From NCBI GenBank assembly GCA_030263715.1, contig SZPM01000035.1, positions 1 through 13,757 of the forward strand: a stretch of 13,757 nucleotides of DNA, in the 5' to 3' direction. The translations under genes were made by a program, and so were the position numbers. This DNA comes from ATM1 sp003577165. Its GTDB lineage: Bacteria; Armatimonadota; Fimbriimonadia; Fimbriimonadales; ATM1. Shown one piece after another: positions 1 to 6,854 of the stretch. Every line of letters starts with the position of its first letter. The first letter of the stretch is position 1. Under the pieces are notes generated by a model. It was not told the DNA's origin and ran no database searches. It saw nothing but the letters and a program-made list of their open reading frames with translations.

Positions 1-743
1 ATTTGTTCTTTCGTCCTTCTCGGACGAAATCGTCCCTTTCTAATCAGGAGCGCTGCCAGCGCTCCTCCCATCGCGATTAGACTCGCGGGTTCAGGTATAT
101 GCACGACTTGGAATCCATTAATGGGTACCCCCGGCATCCAGGGCTCGTTAACGAGATCCCAGCGGATCGTTCCATCGCTCACCGTAATGTAATGGATGCT
201 ATGTGTGATGAGATGTTGAAACTGATTTGGAACGAGGGGACCCGTGACAATCTGCGGATTCTGGCCAGTCTCCGCGCCTGAAAGTGAGATTTGCAGGGGC
301 CTGTACGCGCTGAAAGGATGGGCCGCATACGTGTAGACTCGGTACCTGCCGTTCGGCACGCCGGTGAGGTAGAACCACCCTCGCGGCTCCGTCAGATTGT
401 AGTCGTTCATCAGGAGCCTATAGTCGCCGACGTTGTACGGGTCGTTGTAGCCGCCCCCTCCGCCCGACATTCCGTCGCCGTGGTACTGCACCCCGGTCGC
501 GTTCCCGAATACGTCCACAAGCGGCCAACTTTCGCCTCCAGTCACGGGTACGTAGTTCCAACGGCCTATCTGCCCTGACGCTGCGCCGAACGAATCCGAA
601 GGCAGGCCACCCCCCAGCACGGGAGGCAAACTCCGGCTGTCGAAATCCACATTCCATCCGAGCGAGGCCGCCGCCTGGCAGGCGAAGACCGCAGCCAAAA
701 CGATTCCCGCCCTACTTACTGTGGCCCATTTGCGTCGAGTCAT
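1..743 (-). CDS. PEP-CTERM sorting-domain protein, 3' end beyond the window
   Basis: Secreted, surface-sorted protein of unknown function. The reading frame is open from the ATG at 743 to base 1 (247 codons) with no stop, so the C-terminus lies just outside. The N-terminus is a signal peptide: basic start MTRRKW, hydrophobic GIVLAAVFA, then alanines before SLGWNVDFD. The mature part is rich in G, Y, N and W and looks like a beta-sandwich. Near the end it reads VHIPEPASL (PEP at about residues 217-219), then a hydrophobic stretch MGGALAALL and a basic tail KGRFRPRR. That tripartite tail is the PEP-CTERM signal recognised by exosortase in other bacteria. An AGGGAG SD lies about 11 nt before the ATG. 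The basic tail is longer than usual. The substrate or role of the beta domain cannot be told from sequence. Confidence 0.85.
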   Translation of the reverse strand, partial: MTRRKWATVSRAGIVLAAVFACQAAASLGWNVDFDSRSLPPVLGGGLPSDSFGAASGQIGRWNYVPVTGGESWPLVDVFGNATGVQYHGDGMSGGGGGYNDPYNVGDYRLLMNDYNLTEPRGWFYLTGVPNGRYRVYTYAAHPFSAYRPLQISLSGAETGQNPQIVTGPLVPNQFQHLITHSIHYITVSDGTIRWDLVNEPWMPGVPINGFQVVHIPEPASLIAMGGALAALLIRKGRFRPRRTKEQ

Positions 744-782
744 GACTCTCGTTCTCCCTTTCCCCGCCGAGGCCGTGCCGTC

Positions 783-818
783 CGGGTCGGCGCCGACCCG
801 CCACGTGCCCCGCGGGGC
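783..818. repeat. Two GC palindromes in the leader of the left PEP-CTERM gene
   Basis: Bases 783-800 are a perfect 18-nt palindrome, CGGGTCGGCGCCGACCCG. Bases 807-818 are a second one, GCCCCGCGGGGC, preceded by CACGTG at 802-807. Both lie between the predicted transcription start and the SD of the minus-strand gene, so the leader RNA could pair with itself, or a dimeric protein could bind here. Function is not known. Confidence 0.5.
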
Positions 819-833
819 TTCGTGCATGCTTAC

Positions 834-862
834 AAGATAACACACTTTTCCGAAAACGCCAA
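834..862 (-). promoter_or_regulatory. Sigma70-like promoter of the left PEP-CTERM gene
   Basis: On the minus strand a -35 hexamer TTGGCG (857-862) is followed after exactly 17 bp by TATCTT (834-839). Transcription would start near 827, giving a leader of about 84 nt before the ATG at 743. The spacing is ideal and both hexamers are close to consensus; no experimental support is available. Confidence 0.5.
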
Positions 863-1202
863 ACCTTTCCCACGATAAGATTCCGAGATCTTTCTGCCAT
901 CGCTCAGACGCGCCCGCCGTCGTAGCCCCTCGGTCCCGGCGGTAGACCGTCTGCCACTCGATCGCTCTTGAAAGTGGGCTTTCTGACAACCACAAGTTGA
1001 CGCATCTTCCGAGGTGCGGCAAGCCCGTTCAGTAGACAAGTGCCCTAGCATCCGCCGCTTTGTCCTCCCTCTGTGCCATTCGGAGCAGGATGCAAAGCTC
1101 GTTCCCAAGACGCACAACGCGGAGCCGCTGCAATCTCGATGCGAACCGATACTCGGCCGTCACGGCAAGCATGCGAAGCCCTACCCCCTGGAAGGGCCGG
1201 CC
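863..1202. other. Gene-free stretch between divergent genes
   Basis: Apart from the promoter and palindromes next to it, this stretch shows no convincing gene. The plus frame stays open from 1014 into the next gene, but its product is compositionally unlike a protein start (many C, H and R, no signal sequence). A TTGACG at 997-1002 could be a -35 element for the plus gene, but no good -10 lies 16-18 bp downstream. Confidence 0.5.
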
Positions 1203-1277
1203 ATGGGCACACCAGTCGACGATCTCAGCCTTGACTCTCCCGAACCAGGCGGGCCTGGGGTACCGTCCTTGCATCAC

Positions 1278-1898
1278 ATGGGCCGATGGAGGAGTTGGCG
1301 ATGGGTTCTTGTCCTTCTGGCCGCATTCCAAGCGGCAAGCGCCCACACTCAGTTGATCGACGGCCAATTCGTTCGCGAGACCATCATCGTTCCGCGCAAG
1401 ATGGTCCTGCTCGCCAGACCGGACGTGAGAGACGCGCTGAAACTGACGGGCGAGCAGTACCGGCGTATCCGAGAGAAACTCAAACCGTATGCCCGCGAGT
1501 CGAACGGCTCGGTGCTCATTACGGTTGGCCCCTCTGACGATCTCGCAGCCGTCGAACGCGATCTCATCCTCACGCTGAACGTTCGCCAAAGAAAGCGGCT
1601 CGACGAAATCTGGATGTGGGTCTACGGCGCAGCAACGCTCAGCAACAAAGAACTTGCCGACAAGGTGGGACTCTCGGATGCGCAGCGCACGAGCATCGAG
1701 GCGATTCTGAGGGAGTGGGAAGTCGAATTGCTCGCGCTCATCCGCGAAACGCGCAACGGAAGGCTGCAGTTAGAACCGATCCAGAAATTGCGCGTGCGAT
1801 ACGATGCGAAACTCGCCGCCGTAATGACCAGCGATCAGGCGCGAACGTTCGAGAGCCTCAAGGGCGAGCTGTTCAGGACGACGACTCAGATCGGTTAA
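1278..1898 (+). CDS. Secreted LTxxQ-motif helical protein (Spy/CpxP-like)
   Basis: Predicted 206-residue exported, mostly alpha-helical protein. Residues 1-22 form a signal peptide: basic GRWRSWR, hydrophobic WVLVLLAAF, and an ASA cleavage site before HTQ. The mature chain carries four motifs of the LTxxQ type, LTGEQ (56-60), LNVRQ (100-104), LSDAQ (132-136) and MTSDQ (183-187), each inside a charged helix. The CpxP/Spy superfamily is defined by such motifs and includes periplasmic chaperones and envelope-stress sensors; the exact role here is inferred only from that. Start choice is uncertain. ATG 1278 gives a normal signal peptide but has no SD. ATG 1203, in frame, has GGAAGG with 7-nt spacing but would add 25 acidic and proline-rich residues before the signal. 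It sits alone between two oppositely oriented PEP-CTERM genes. Confidence 0.65.
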   Translation: MGRWRSWRWVLVLLAAFQAASAHTQLIDGQFVRETIIVPRKMVLLARPDVRDALKLTGEQYRRIREKLKPYARESNGSVLITVGPSDDLAAVERDLILTLNVRQRKRLDEIWMWVYGAATLSNKELADKVGLSDAQRTSIEAILREWEVELLALIRETRNGRLQLEPIQKLRVRYDAKLAAVMTSDQARTFESLKGELFRTTTQIG

Positions 1899-1927
1899 CT
1901 TTGAAATCGGGCGAGGCGGATGTCCTC

Positions 1928-1969
1928 AAAAAAACAGCACGGCGCTCTGCAGAGAGTCTGCAAAGCGCC
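1928..1969 (-). terminator. Intrinsic terminator of the complete PEP-CTERM gene
   Basis: Bases 1941-1951 (GGCGCTCTGCA) pair with 1959-1969 (TGCAAAGCGCC) with one mismatch around a 7-nt loop. Seven A residues at 1928-1934 become a U-tract on the minus strand shortly after the hairpin. The hairpin begins 20 nt after the stop at 1990. There is no T-run on the plus side, so it acts mainly for the minus-strand gene. Confidence 0.75.
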
Positions 1970-1989
1970 TGTGTGTTCGAGAAGTTCTC

Positions 1990-2748
1990 TTAGACTTTTC
2001 TTCGCCTGGCTGCAAGGGCCGCCAGACCAAGTCCGATCGCTGCGATCGTAGTTGGCTCGGGAACCGCGTAGCCGACGCCGGTCTCACCGGAGTAAGCCGC
2101 GCGGAACTGTCCCTGGCGCTCATCCTGGAGAGGGTGATACAGGGGCGGTATCCAACCTGCTGGCGCATCGATGAAGTCGAGGTTGCCCCTCATGACTCCA
2201 CGTTGGCCGACCAATTGGTGCCGAACCGCGATCTCGCCTCCCACGATGATGCCTTCGCCCTCGAGCACGTACGCGTCGAAGTCCGAGTAGCCGTACAACG
2301 AAACGACACGAAGGTCGATTGCCCACAGAAGACCGAAGCCGATGCCGAGGCTCGGTATCGCTCCGAAGATCATCAGGTCCGGGCCTTCCATTCCTGTTCC
2401 GGTAAGGCTGACGTCGATCACGCCGCCGGGCCCTACGTAGGGCGCATCCTGCCCGGTGAACTGCACCTGGAGCAAGAAATCACCTCCGAAGAGGCCGGCG
2501 CCGTTGAACACCGGATGGGGTGGTGGCGCGGGCCAAGCCGGCCAATACGCCGTAACCTCCTGGTGGACGGTGCCCGGCGTGAAGACCAGGGTGTCCGGGG
2601 CGAGGCCGTTTGTGGACCACTCAGGCGGGCCCTCGACGTTGAAGGCGCCGAAGTTGAAGTCGTGTCCCGTGATGGTCGGGGTAAGTGGCGCGGCGAAGCC
2701 GCCGGTCAATAAGACCGCAAGGCTGCTCAAGACCAGAGTGCGCCTCAT
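1990..2748 (-). CDS. PEP-CTERM sorting-domain protein
   Basis: A 252-residue exported protein destined for exosortase sorting. It starts MRRTLVLSSLAVLLTGGFAA, a clean signal peptide. The start at 2748 is set by a perfect SD (AAAGGAGG, 7-8 nt upstream); a longer frame to 2781 adds 11 residues ahead of that SD and is rejected. The C-terminus is AVPEPTTIAAIGLGLAALAA followed by RRRKV: PEP at 230-232, a transmembrane stretch, and a basic end, the textbook PEP-CTERM layout. The middle is beta-rich with many G, P and aromatic residues and has no recognisable catalytic motif. It has its own -10 element, leader and terminator, so it is monocistronic. It does not look homologous to the left PEP-CTERM protein outside the sorting tail. 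Confidence 0.88.
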   Translation of the reverse strand: MRRTLVLSSLAVLLTGGFAAPLTPTITGHDFNFGAFNVEGPPEWSTNGLAPDTLVFTPGTVHQEVTAYWPAWPAPPPHPVFNGAGLFGGDFLLQVQFTGQDAPYVGPGGVIDVSLTGTGMEGPDLMIFGAIPSLGIGFGLLWAIDLRVVSLYGYSDFDAYVLEGEGIIVGGEIAVRHQLVGQRGVMRGNLDFIDAPAGWIPPLYHPLQDERQGQFRAAYSGETGVGYAVPEPTTIAAIGLGLAALAARRRKV

Positions 2749-2790
2749 GGTTCTCCTCCTTTGGTTTGCAAACGCAAACAAACGAAAACG

Positions 2791-2820
2791 TGAGAGAGAG
2801 TCCCTCTCAACGTCATTATA
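2791..2820 (-). promoter_or_regulatory. -10 element and leader hairpin of the complete PEP-CTERM gene
   Basis: The minus strand carries a consensus TATAAT at 2815-2820. A -35 is weak (CCGCTT at 17 bp). The start would fall near 2808, about 60 nt before the ATG. Right at the 5' end of that leader, TGAGAG and CTCTCA (2791-2809) can form a hairpin, and a GTTTGCAAAC palindrome lies at 2764-2773 before the SD. Confidence 0.5.
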
Positions 2821-2926
2821 TAGTATTGCGGGGGCAAAAGCGGGGTTCAGTCAAAATCTGGCAAATTTGATGGGGTCCCCTTATCCGAGCAAAGGATTTG
2901 CCGGCACCGCCTCGAAATCTGGCCCC

Positions 2927-3220
2927 ATGTACATCGTGGTATCGAGATGGCGCCCAAAGCCGGGCAACGAGCAGAGATTCGAAGAAATCGGCAAGACGAT
3001 GCGGGGCCTTCTGAGGCAGCAGCCTGGTGTCCAGTTCGTCGAGGCGTTCCGTCCGGACGAGGGGAGCCCAGAGGTCGTCGCCGTCCACTTCTATGATGAC
3101 GAGGACGCCTACAACCGGACGGTGGCAGCCGAAGACGGCTTCTTCGCGGCGAAGGCACGTGAATTCGGCATCGAAGATGCCGCCGAGTGGCTCGGATCGG
3201 ATCGCGGCTCAGCCCTTTAG
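2927..3220 (+). CDS. ABM-domain (antibiotic biosynthesis monooxygenase-like) protein
   Basis: A 97-residue protein matching the dimeric alpha/beta-barrel ABM fold. It opens with strand MYIVVSRWRPKPG, then a helix with NEQRFEEIGKTMRGLLRQQPG, a strand pair around VQFVEAFRPD and PEVVAVHFYDDEDAYN, and a final helix GFFAAKAREF. ABM proteins include small-molecule monooxygenases, haem-degrading enzymes and proteins of unknown role; no haem ligand is obvious, so the reaction is not assigned. ATG 2927 fits the domain start. ATG 2870 is in frame and would add 19 residues of low complexity. Neither has a good SD. The frame continues open far upstream, antisense to the PEP-CTERM gene, which is a shadow. 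It lies 77 bp before the SGNH hydrolase gene on the same strand and may share its transcript. Confidence 0.75.
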   Translation: MYIVVSRWRPKPGNEQRFEEIGKTMRGLLRQQPGVQFVEAFRPDEGSPEVVAVHFYDDEDAYNRTVAAEDGFFAAKAREFGIEDAAEWLGSDRGSAL

Positions 3221-3297
3221 CGACAGGCGAGGCGACTGAACTTCGCATCGGCCGGAGCGTCACTCCCATTGAACCTGCGCTTCGGGAGGGATAGATC

Positions 3298-4260
3298 ATG
3301 TTTGCGATCGCGACGGGTGGACTTGCATGGCTGCTTCTTCAAGGGAGCAGCACCGGCCTTACCCCTCTGACGGATTTCAAGCCGGGCCAAACCTACAAAG
3401 GGGAAAACGGCGGCCTATACGGGAAGTACAGCAACGTACCGCCTTCCGCCCACAGGTCGGCCTCCCTCTCCGAGTCGTCGCGAATCGTCCCGCGAGGAGC
3501 GGACGGCCAGCCCAATTCGACGGGCCGGATCGTTCTCATCTCCATCGGAATGTCGAACACGACGCAGGAGTTCTCGGTTTTCCGACAGCGTGCGAACGCC
3601 GACCCTGAGAAGTCGGAGAAGGTGATCATCGTAGACTGTGCTCAGGGGGGGATGACGGCCGCAGATTGGGGGCGAACTGACAGCGTCCGTCCTCGTTCGA
3701 CGAATCCGTGGAAGGTCATGCTGCAGAGGTTGGAAACAGCCGGAGTCACACCTTTGCAGGTACAGGCCGCATGGGTGAAACTCGCGCAGCGGAACCCTGC
3801 ATCACTTGGTGAGTTCCCGCTGCACGCTCGGTCGCTTCGCGACGACACAGTGCTGGTGCTGAATCAACTTAAACAACACTGTCCCAACCTTCGCATCGTT
3901 TACTTTTCGAGTCGAATCTACGCTGGCTACGCTACGACTCCGCTAAACCCGGAACCCTATGCGTATGAATCCGCTTTCGCGATGCGATGGCTGATCCTCG
4001 ATCAGATCGCCGGAGATCCCGCTCTGAATTGGAATCCGAACGCTGGAGCCGTGAGATCGCCGCTCTTGCTGTGGGGGCCGTATCTGTGGGCGGACGGCGT
4101 GAAGGGAAGAGCGATCGACTCGCTCGTGTGGCTCCGCGAGGACTTTGCGAACGACGGAACACACCCCTCCCAATCGGGAAGGGAAAAGGTCGCCTCCCTG
4201 CTGCTCCATTTCTTCAAGACGGACGTGACCACGAGACCCTGGTTCGTGCGCAACCCTTAG
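3298..4260 (+). CDS. SGNH/GDSL-type hydrolase, secreted
   Basis: A 320-residue putative esterase or acylhydrolase. A hydrophobic N-terminus (residues 1-18, few charges) suggests export. The SGNH blocks are visible. ISIGMSNTTQ places the candidate nucleophile at Ser86 with Asn87 next to it. DCAQGGMTA (113-121) supplies the block II glycine. FSSRIYAGY (203-211) is the block III region, with Ser/Arg in place of the usual Asn. DGTHPSQSG (286-294) gives the Asp286/His289 pair. Members hydrolyse ester or acetyl groups on sugars, lipids or peptidoglycan; the substrate here is unknown. The SD GGGAGGG lies 8 nt before the ATG. The variant block III and the GMSN in place of GDS(L) make this a divergent family member, so activity should be treated as likely, not certain. 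Confidence 0.75.
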   Translation: MFAIATGGLAWLLLQGSSTGLTPLTDFKPGQTYKGENGGLYGKYSNVPPSAHRSASLSESSRIVPRGADGQPNSTGRIVLISIGMSNTTQEFSVFRQRANADPEKSEKVIIVDCAQGGMTAADWGRTDSVRPRSTNPWKVMLQRLETAGVTPLQVQAAWVKLAQRNPASLGEFPLHARSLRDDTVLVLNQLKQHCPNLRIVYFSSRIYAGYATTPLNPEPYAYESAFAMRWLILDQIAGDPALNWNPNAGAVRSPLLLWGPYLWADGVKGRAIDSLVWLREDFANDGTHPSQSGREKVASLLLHFFKTDVTTRPWFVRNP

Positions 4261-4358
4261 CGCCAGAATCTGAACGCTTGACACCGGAGCGATCGAGCGT
4301 CTTCAAGTGAAGCGCGACGACTCTGGGGGAAGGAACATCCATCAATGCGCGAGAAGCG

Positions 4359-4790
4359 CTACTCGCCCACGAAGATCCGATCCGTGCCGTCGAACTTCGG
4401 ACCGAACACGGAAACCGCGACGCAGTCCTTGCTCTTCGGCGCGAACGAGTGAACGACTCCGCTTGGAAGGTGAATCAGGTCGCCGGCCGACACGTCCCTC
4501 GTGGCCTCGCCGATGCGCATCGTTCCCGAGCCGCGAACGATGTACACGGTCTCGTCGTGCTTGGCATGATAATGCGCTTTGATCTCGCTGGTGGGAGTCA
4601 CGAGATTCACCGTCGAGTACTTGCCCTCGTTGAAGAGTCGGACCGACGGCGGAGGTTCTGCGCTCGCCGCGTCGACGAGCGACAGCACGTTGGCTGCTCG
4701 CGGCTTGGGCTCCGCGGACTGATGCGGCGAGGCGACCGCCAATGCCGTCAATCCGACGAGGGCCAAGAGGTGGAACTTAGGACCCATCAT
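4359..4790 (-). CDS. Secreted cupin-domain protein
   Basis: A 143-residue single-domain cupin. A signal peptide covers about residues 1-21 (MMGPKFHLLALVGLTALAVA). Motif 1 is complete: His73, His75, Glu80 and Gly87. Motif 2 is complete: Gly103, Pro109, Gly111 and His114. The three His and one Glu are the usual metal ligands, so it probably binds a divalent metal. Cupins of this size include isomerases, dioxygenases and sugar-binding proteins, so no reaction is assigned. Two adjacent ATGs (4790 and 4787) are possible; the frame upstream to 4844 overlaps the divergent DinB-like gene and is rejected. AGGGA about 14 nt upstream is a weak SD. It is transcribed away from the DinB-like gene, 47 bp apart. 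Confidence 0.8.
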   Translation of the reverse strand: MMGPKFHLLALVGLTALAVASPHQSAEPKPRAANVLSLVDAASAEPPPSVRLFNEGKYSTVNLVTPTSEIKAHYHAKHDETVYIVRGSGTMRIGEATRDVSAGDLIHLPSGVVHSFAPKSKDCVAVSVFGPKFDGTDRIFVGE

Positions 4791-4825
4791 GCGCCCATGA
4801 TATTCCCTGCGAACAGCTGCACGCG

Positions 4826-4831
4826 TAAACT
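4826..4831 (+). promoter_or_regulatory. TANNNT -10 element, leaderless-type, before the DinB-like gene
   Basis: TAAACT ends 6 nt before the ATG at 4838 and there is no SD between. A -10 in that position would start the mRNA at the start codon itself. No clear -35 is seen. Confidence 0.4.
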
Positions 4832-4837
4832 CGCGAC

Positions 4838-5323
4838 ATGCCACCGAAGCGCAAACGGCCCGTTCTGAAGTCGGACATCGCGGAAGCGTTCGAACAGGTG
4901 TCGGAGGGAAGGGACATCCTGCACCCCAAGCGCCTGCTGTCGCGGATCACCGCGGCCGACGCGGCCAGAAAACTCCCCGGCGTGCCGTATTCGATCCTCG
5001 ACAACTTGGCCCACGCGGACCTCTGGCAGCGCATCTTCCTCGCGCCGATGCTGGGGACCCGCGCCCCGAGTTACTTGGAGGACTGGAAGCAGCATGAGCC
5101 GTCCGAGTGGGAGGAGGTGCGCAAGGGATTCCTGGAGCGGTTCGAGGCGGCCCGGCGACTTGCGGCCGAAGGCTTCGACAAGACCGACAAGGCGAAGGCG
5201 GATTCCGCCCGAGCCCGGCTGATTCAGACCCTCATCCACGACGCCTACCACCTCGGGCAGATCAACTTGCTGAAGCGCATGCTGAGGGCAGAGAAGGCGG
5301 GCAAATCTCGACCTGGAAAGTGA
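4838..5323 (+). CDS. DinB/YfiT-like putative metal-dependent protein
   Basis: A 161-residue protein of the DinB-like four-helix-bundle superfamily. The three histidines expected for metal binding are present: His59 in LAHADLW, and His134 and His138 in HDAYHLGQINLLKR, the most characteristic stretch of the family. Members include thiol S-transferases and many uncharacterised proteins, so only metal binding is inferred. The N-terminus is lysine-rich (MPPKRKRP), with no signal peptide, so it should be cytoplasmic. There is no SD; a TANNNT box 6 nt upstream suggests a leaderless mRNA. serC begins 24 bp after its stop on the same strand, so the two may be co-transcribed, although serC also has its own candidate -10. 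Confidence 0.78.
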   Translation: MPPKRKRPVLKSDIAEAFEQVSEGRDILHPKRLLSRITAADAARKLPGVPYSILDNLAHADLWQRIFLAPMLGTRAPSYLEDWKQHEPSEWEEVRKGFLERFEAARRLAAEGFDKTDKAKADSARARLIQTLIHDAYHLGQINLLKRMLRAEKAGKSRPGK

Positions 5324-5347
5324 CCTCGGCGGTATCCTACGATCCGT

Positions 5348-6475
5348 ATGATGCAGACCGAATCCGCCCAGGCAGCGCTCCCGTACGACCGCGTCTACAA
5401 CTTCTCCGCAGGCCCTGTCATGCTTCCCACGGAGGTCCTGGAAGAAGCCCGCGACGAACTCCTGAATTTCCGCGGCACGGGCATGAGCGTGATGGAGATG
5501 AGCCATCGCGGCAAGGACTACGAAGCCATCCACAACGAAACGGTGGACAACCTCCGGAAGTTGATGAACGTGCCCGACGATTGGGCGGTCCTATTCCTGC
5601 AAGGGGGGGCGAGCCTTCAGAACGCGCTGGTGCCGATGAACCTGAAGCAGGAAGGGAAGATTCCGAACTACATCGACACAGGATACTGGGGCAACAAAAG
5701 CATCGGCGACGCGAAGAAACTCGGCCCCGTGCACATCGCGTGGACCAGCGAGCCGACGAACTTCGATAGCGTGCCAGACGACGATGAGCCGCAGTTCACA
5801 GATTCGCCTGCTTATGTGTATTACACGAGCAATGAGACGATCGGCGGCGTGGATTACCTGAGAGACGCCAAGTTCAATACCGACGCGCTCGTCGTCTGCG
5901 ACGCAAGCAGCAACATCCTGAGCAGGCCGATGGACCTCTCCCGCTATGACGTGATCTTCGCAGGAGCGCAGAAGAACCAGGGAATCGCAGGTGTCGCGAC
6001 CGTCATCGTCAGCCCGCGAGCCCTTGAGATCGCCGCCAAGCAGGACCTGCCGCTGATGTTCAGTTGGACCAAGGCGCACAAGGAGAACTCGATTCACAAC
6101 ACGTGCCCCTGCTGGGCGATCTACATGTGCGGTCTGTATTACAAATGGCTCCTCAAGAACGGCGGCGTGGATTGGATCTATCCGATCAATGAGCGCAAAG
6201 CGAAGCGCGTCTACGACGTCATCGACGCCAGCGAAGGCTTCTACAAGCCGCACATGAAGGAGAAGAACCGGAGTCGGATGAACATCTCCTTCCAACTGCC
6301 GAACGAAGAACTTACGGACAAGTTCCTCGCCGAAGCGAAACCGTTGAAGATGAGCACCTTGAAGGGCCACAGGAGCGTCGGCGGCGTCCGAGCCTCGATG
6401 TACAACGCCTTCCCGGAGAGCGGCTCCGAACTTCTCGCTTCGTTTATGGTTGATTTCGCGAAGCGAAACGGTTAG
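5348..6475 (+). CDS. serC: Phosphoserine aminotransferase
   Basis: Converts 3-phosphohydroxypyruvate and glutamate to O-phosphoserine and 2-oxoglutarate in serine biosynthesis; many bacterial enzymes also serve the PLP pathway. The protein is 375 residues, close to the usual 360-375. Diagnostic segments in order: YNFSAGPVMLP (17-27), SHRGKDYEAIH (52-62), FLQGGASLQ (83-91, phosphate-binding loop), AGAQKNQGIAG (205-215) with the PLP-binding Lys209, the HNTCPCWAIYM region, and GHRSVGGVRASMYNA near the C-terminus. It is a class V PLP-fold enzyme acting as a dimer in the cytoplasm. There is no SD; TACGAT at 5338-5343 lies 7 nt before the second of two adjacent ATGs (5348 and 5351), so the second may be used on a leaderless mRNA. 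Its stop is 3 bp from the convergent folB stop. Confidence 0.95.
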   Translation: MMQTESAQAALPYDRVYNFSAGPVMLPTEVLEEARDELLNFRGTGMSVMEMSHRGKDYEAIHNETVDNLRKLMNVPDDWAVLFLQGGASLQNALVPMNLKQEGKIPNYIDTGYWGNKSIGDAKKLGPVHIAWTSEPTNFDSVPDDDEPQFTDSPAYVYYTSNETIGGVDYLRDAKFNTDALVVCDASSNILSRPMDLSRYDVIFAGAQKNQGIAGVATVIVSPRALEIAAKQDLPLMFSWTKAHKENSIHNTCPCWAIYMCGLYYKWLLKNGGVDWIYPINERKAKRVYDVIDASEGFYKPHMKEKNRSRMNISFQLPNEELTDKFLAEAKPLKMSTLKGHRSVGGVRASMYNAFPESGSELLASFMVDFAKRNG

Positions 6476-6478
6476 CCG

Positions 6479-6838
6479 TCACCGCCGGATCAGCATCTCG
6501 ACTCCCGCAGCGTCGGCGATCTCGCCGAGGGGGGGGAGCGGCTTGGTGATTCGCACCTCGACTTCCTGCACTCGCGGAAACTGCTCGAGAATCGCAGTCG
6601 CCATTCGTTTCGCGAGCGATTCGAGAAGCCGAACCGGGCGCTCGCGCATGACGTCGGCTGCAATCTTCGCAGCCGCGGCGTAGTTCACCGTCTGGCGGAT
6701 GTCGTCCGCGTCGGCTGCGTCCGAGAGTTCGAGGCCGAGCCGCAGGTCCACGCGAAACGGGCGGCCCACCTCCTGCTCCGCAGGCGCGACGCCGTGGGCG
6801 GCGTAAATCTCAAGGCCTTCGACGAAGACGCAGTCCAC
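6479..6838 (-). CDS. folB: Dihydroneopterin aldolase
   Basis: Cleaves 7,8-dihydroneopterin to 6-hydroxymethyl-dihydropterin and glycolaldehyde in folate synthesis, as a cytoplasmic homo-oligomer. At 119 residues it has the normal length. Family marks: MDCVFVEGLEIYAAHGVAPA at the start, Glu21 in AEQEVGRPF, the TVNYAAAA segment (50-57), LLESLA (71-76), and ITKPLPP with Lys99, the usual catalytic lysine. The start is GTG at 6838, which matches the family N-terminus exactly; no ATG does. It lies 16 bp after the msrA stop on the same strand with only a weak SD, so it is probably translated from the msrA transcript. Its stop nearly abuts serC. Confidence 0.92.
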   Translation of the reverse strand: MDCVFVEGLEIYAAHGVAPAEQEVGRPFRVDLRLGLELSDAADADDIRQTVNYAAAAKIAADVMRERPVRLLESLAKRMATAILEQFPRVQEVEVRITKPLPPLGEIADAAGVEMLIRR

Positions 6839-6854
6839 GCCGACAGTCTACCGA

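Noticed and set aside
1258..1280. Similarity of about 20 bp between 1258-1280 and the 2136-2160 region
   Set aside because: Only about 15 of 19 bases agree, and one copy is coding; it is not distinguishable from chance.
5591..6370. 259-codon minus-strand frame inside serC
   Set aside because: Antisense of a well-conserved enzyme gene; H-, V- and R-rich product without motifs.
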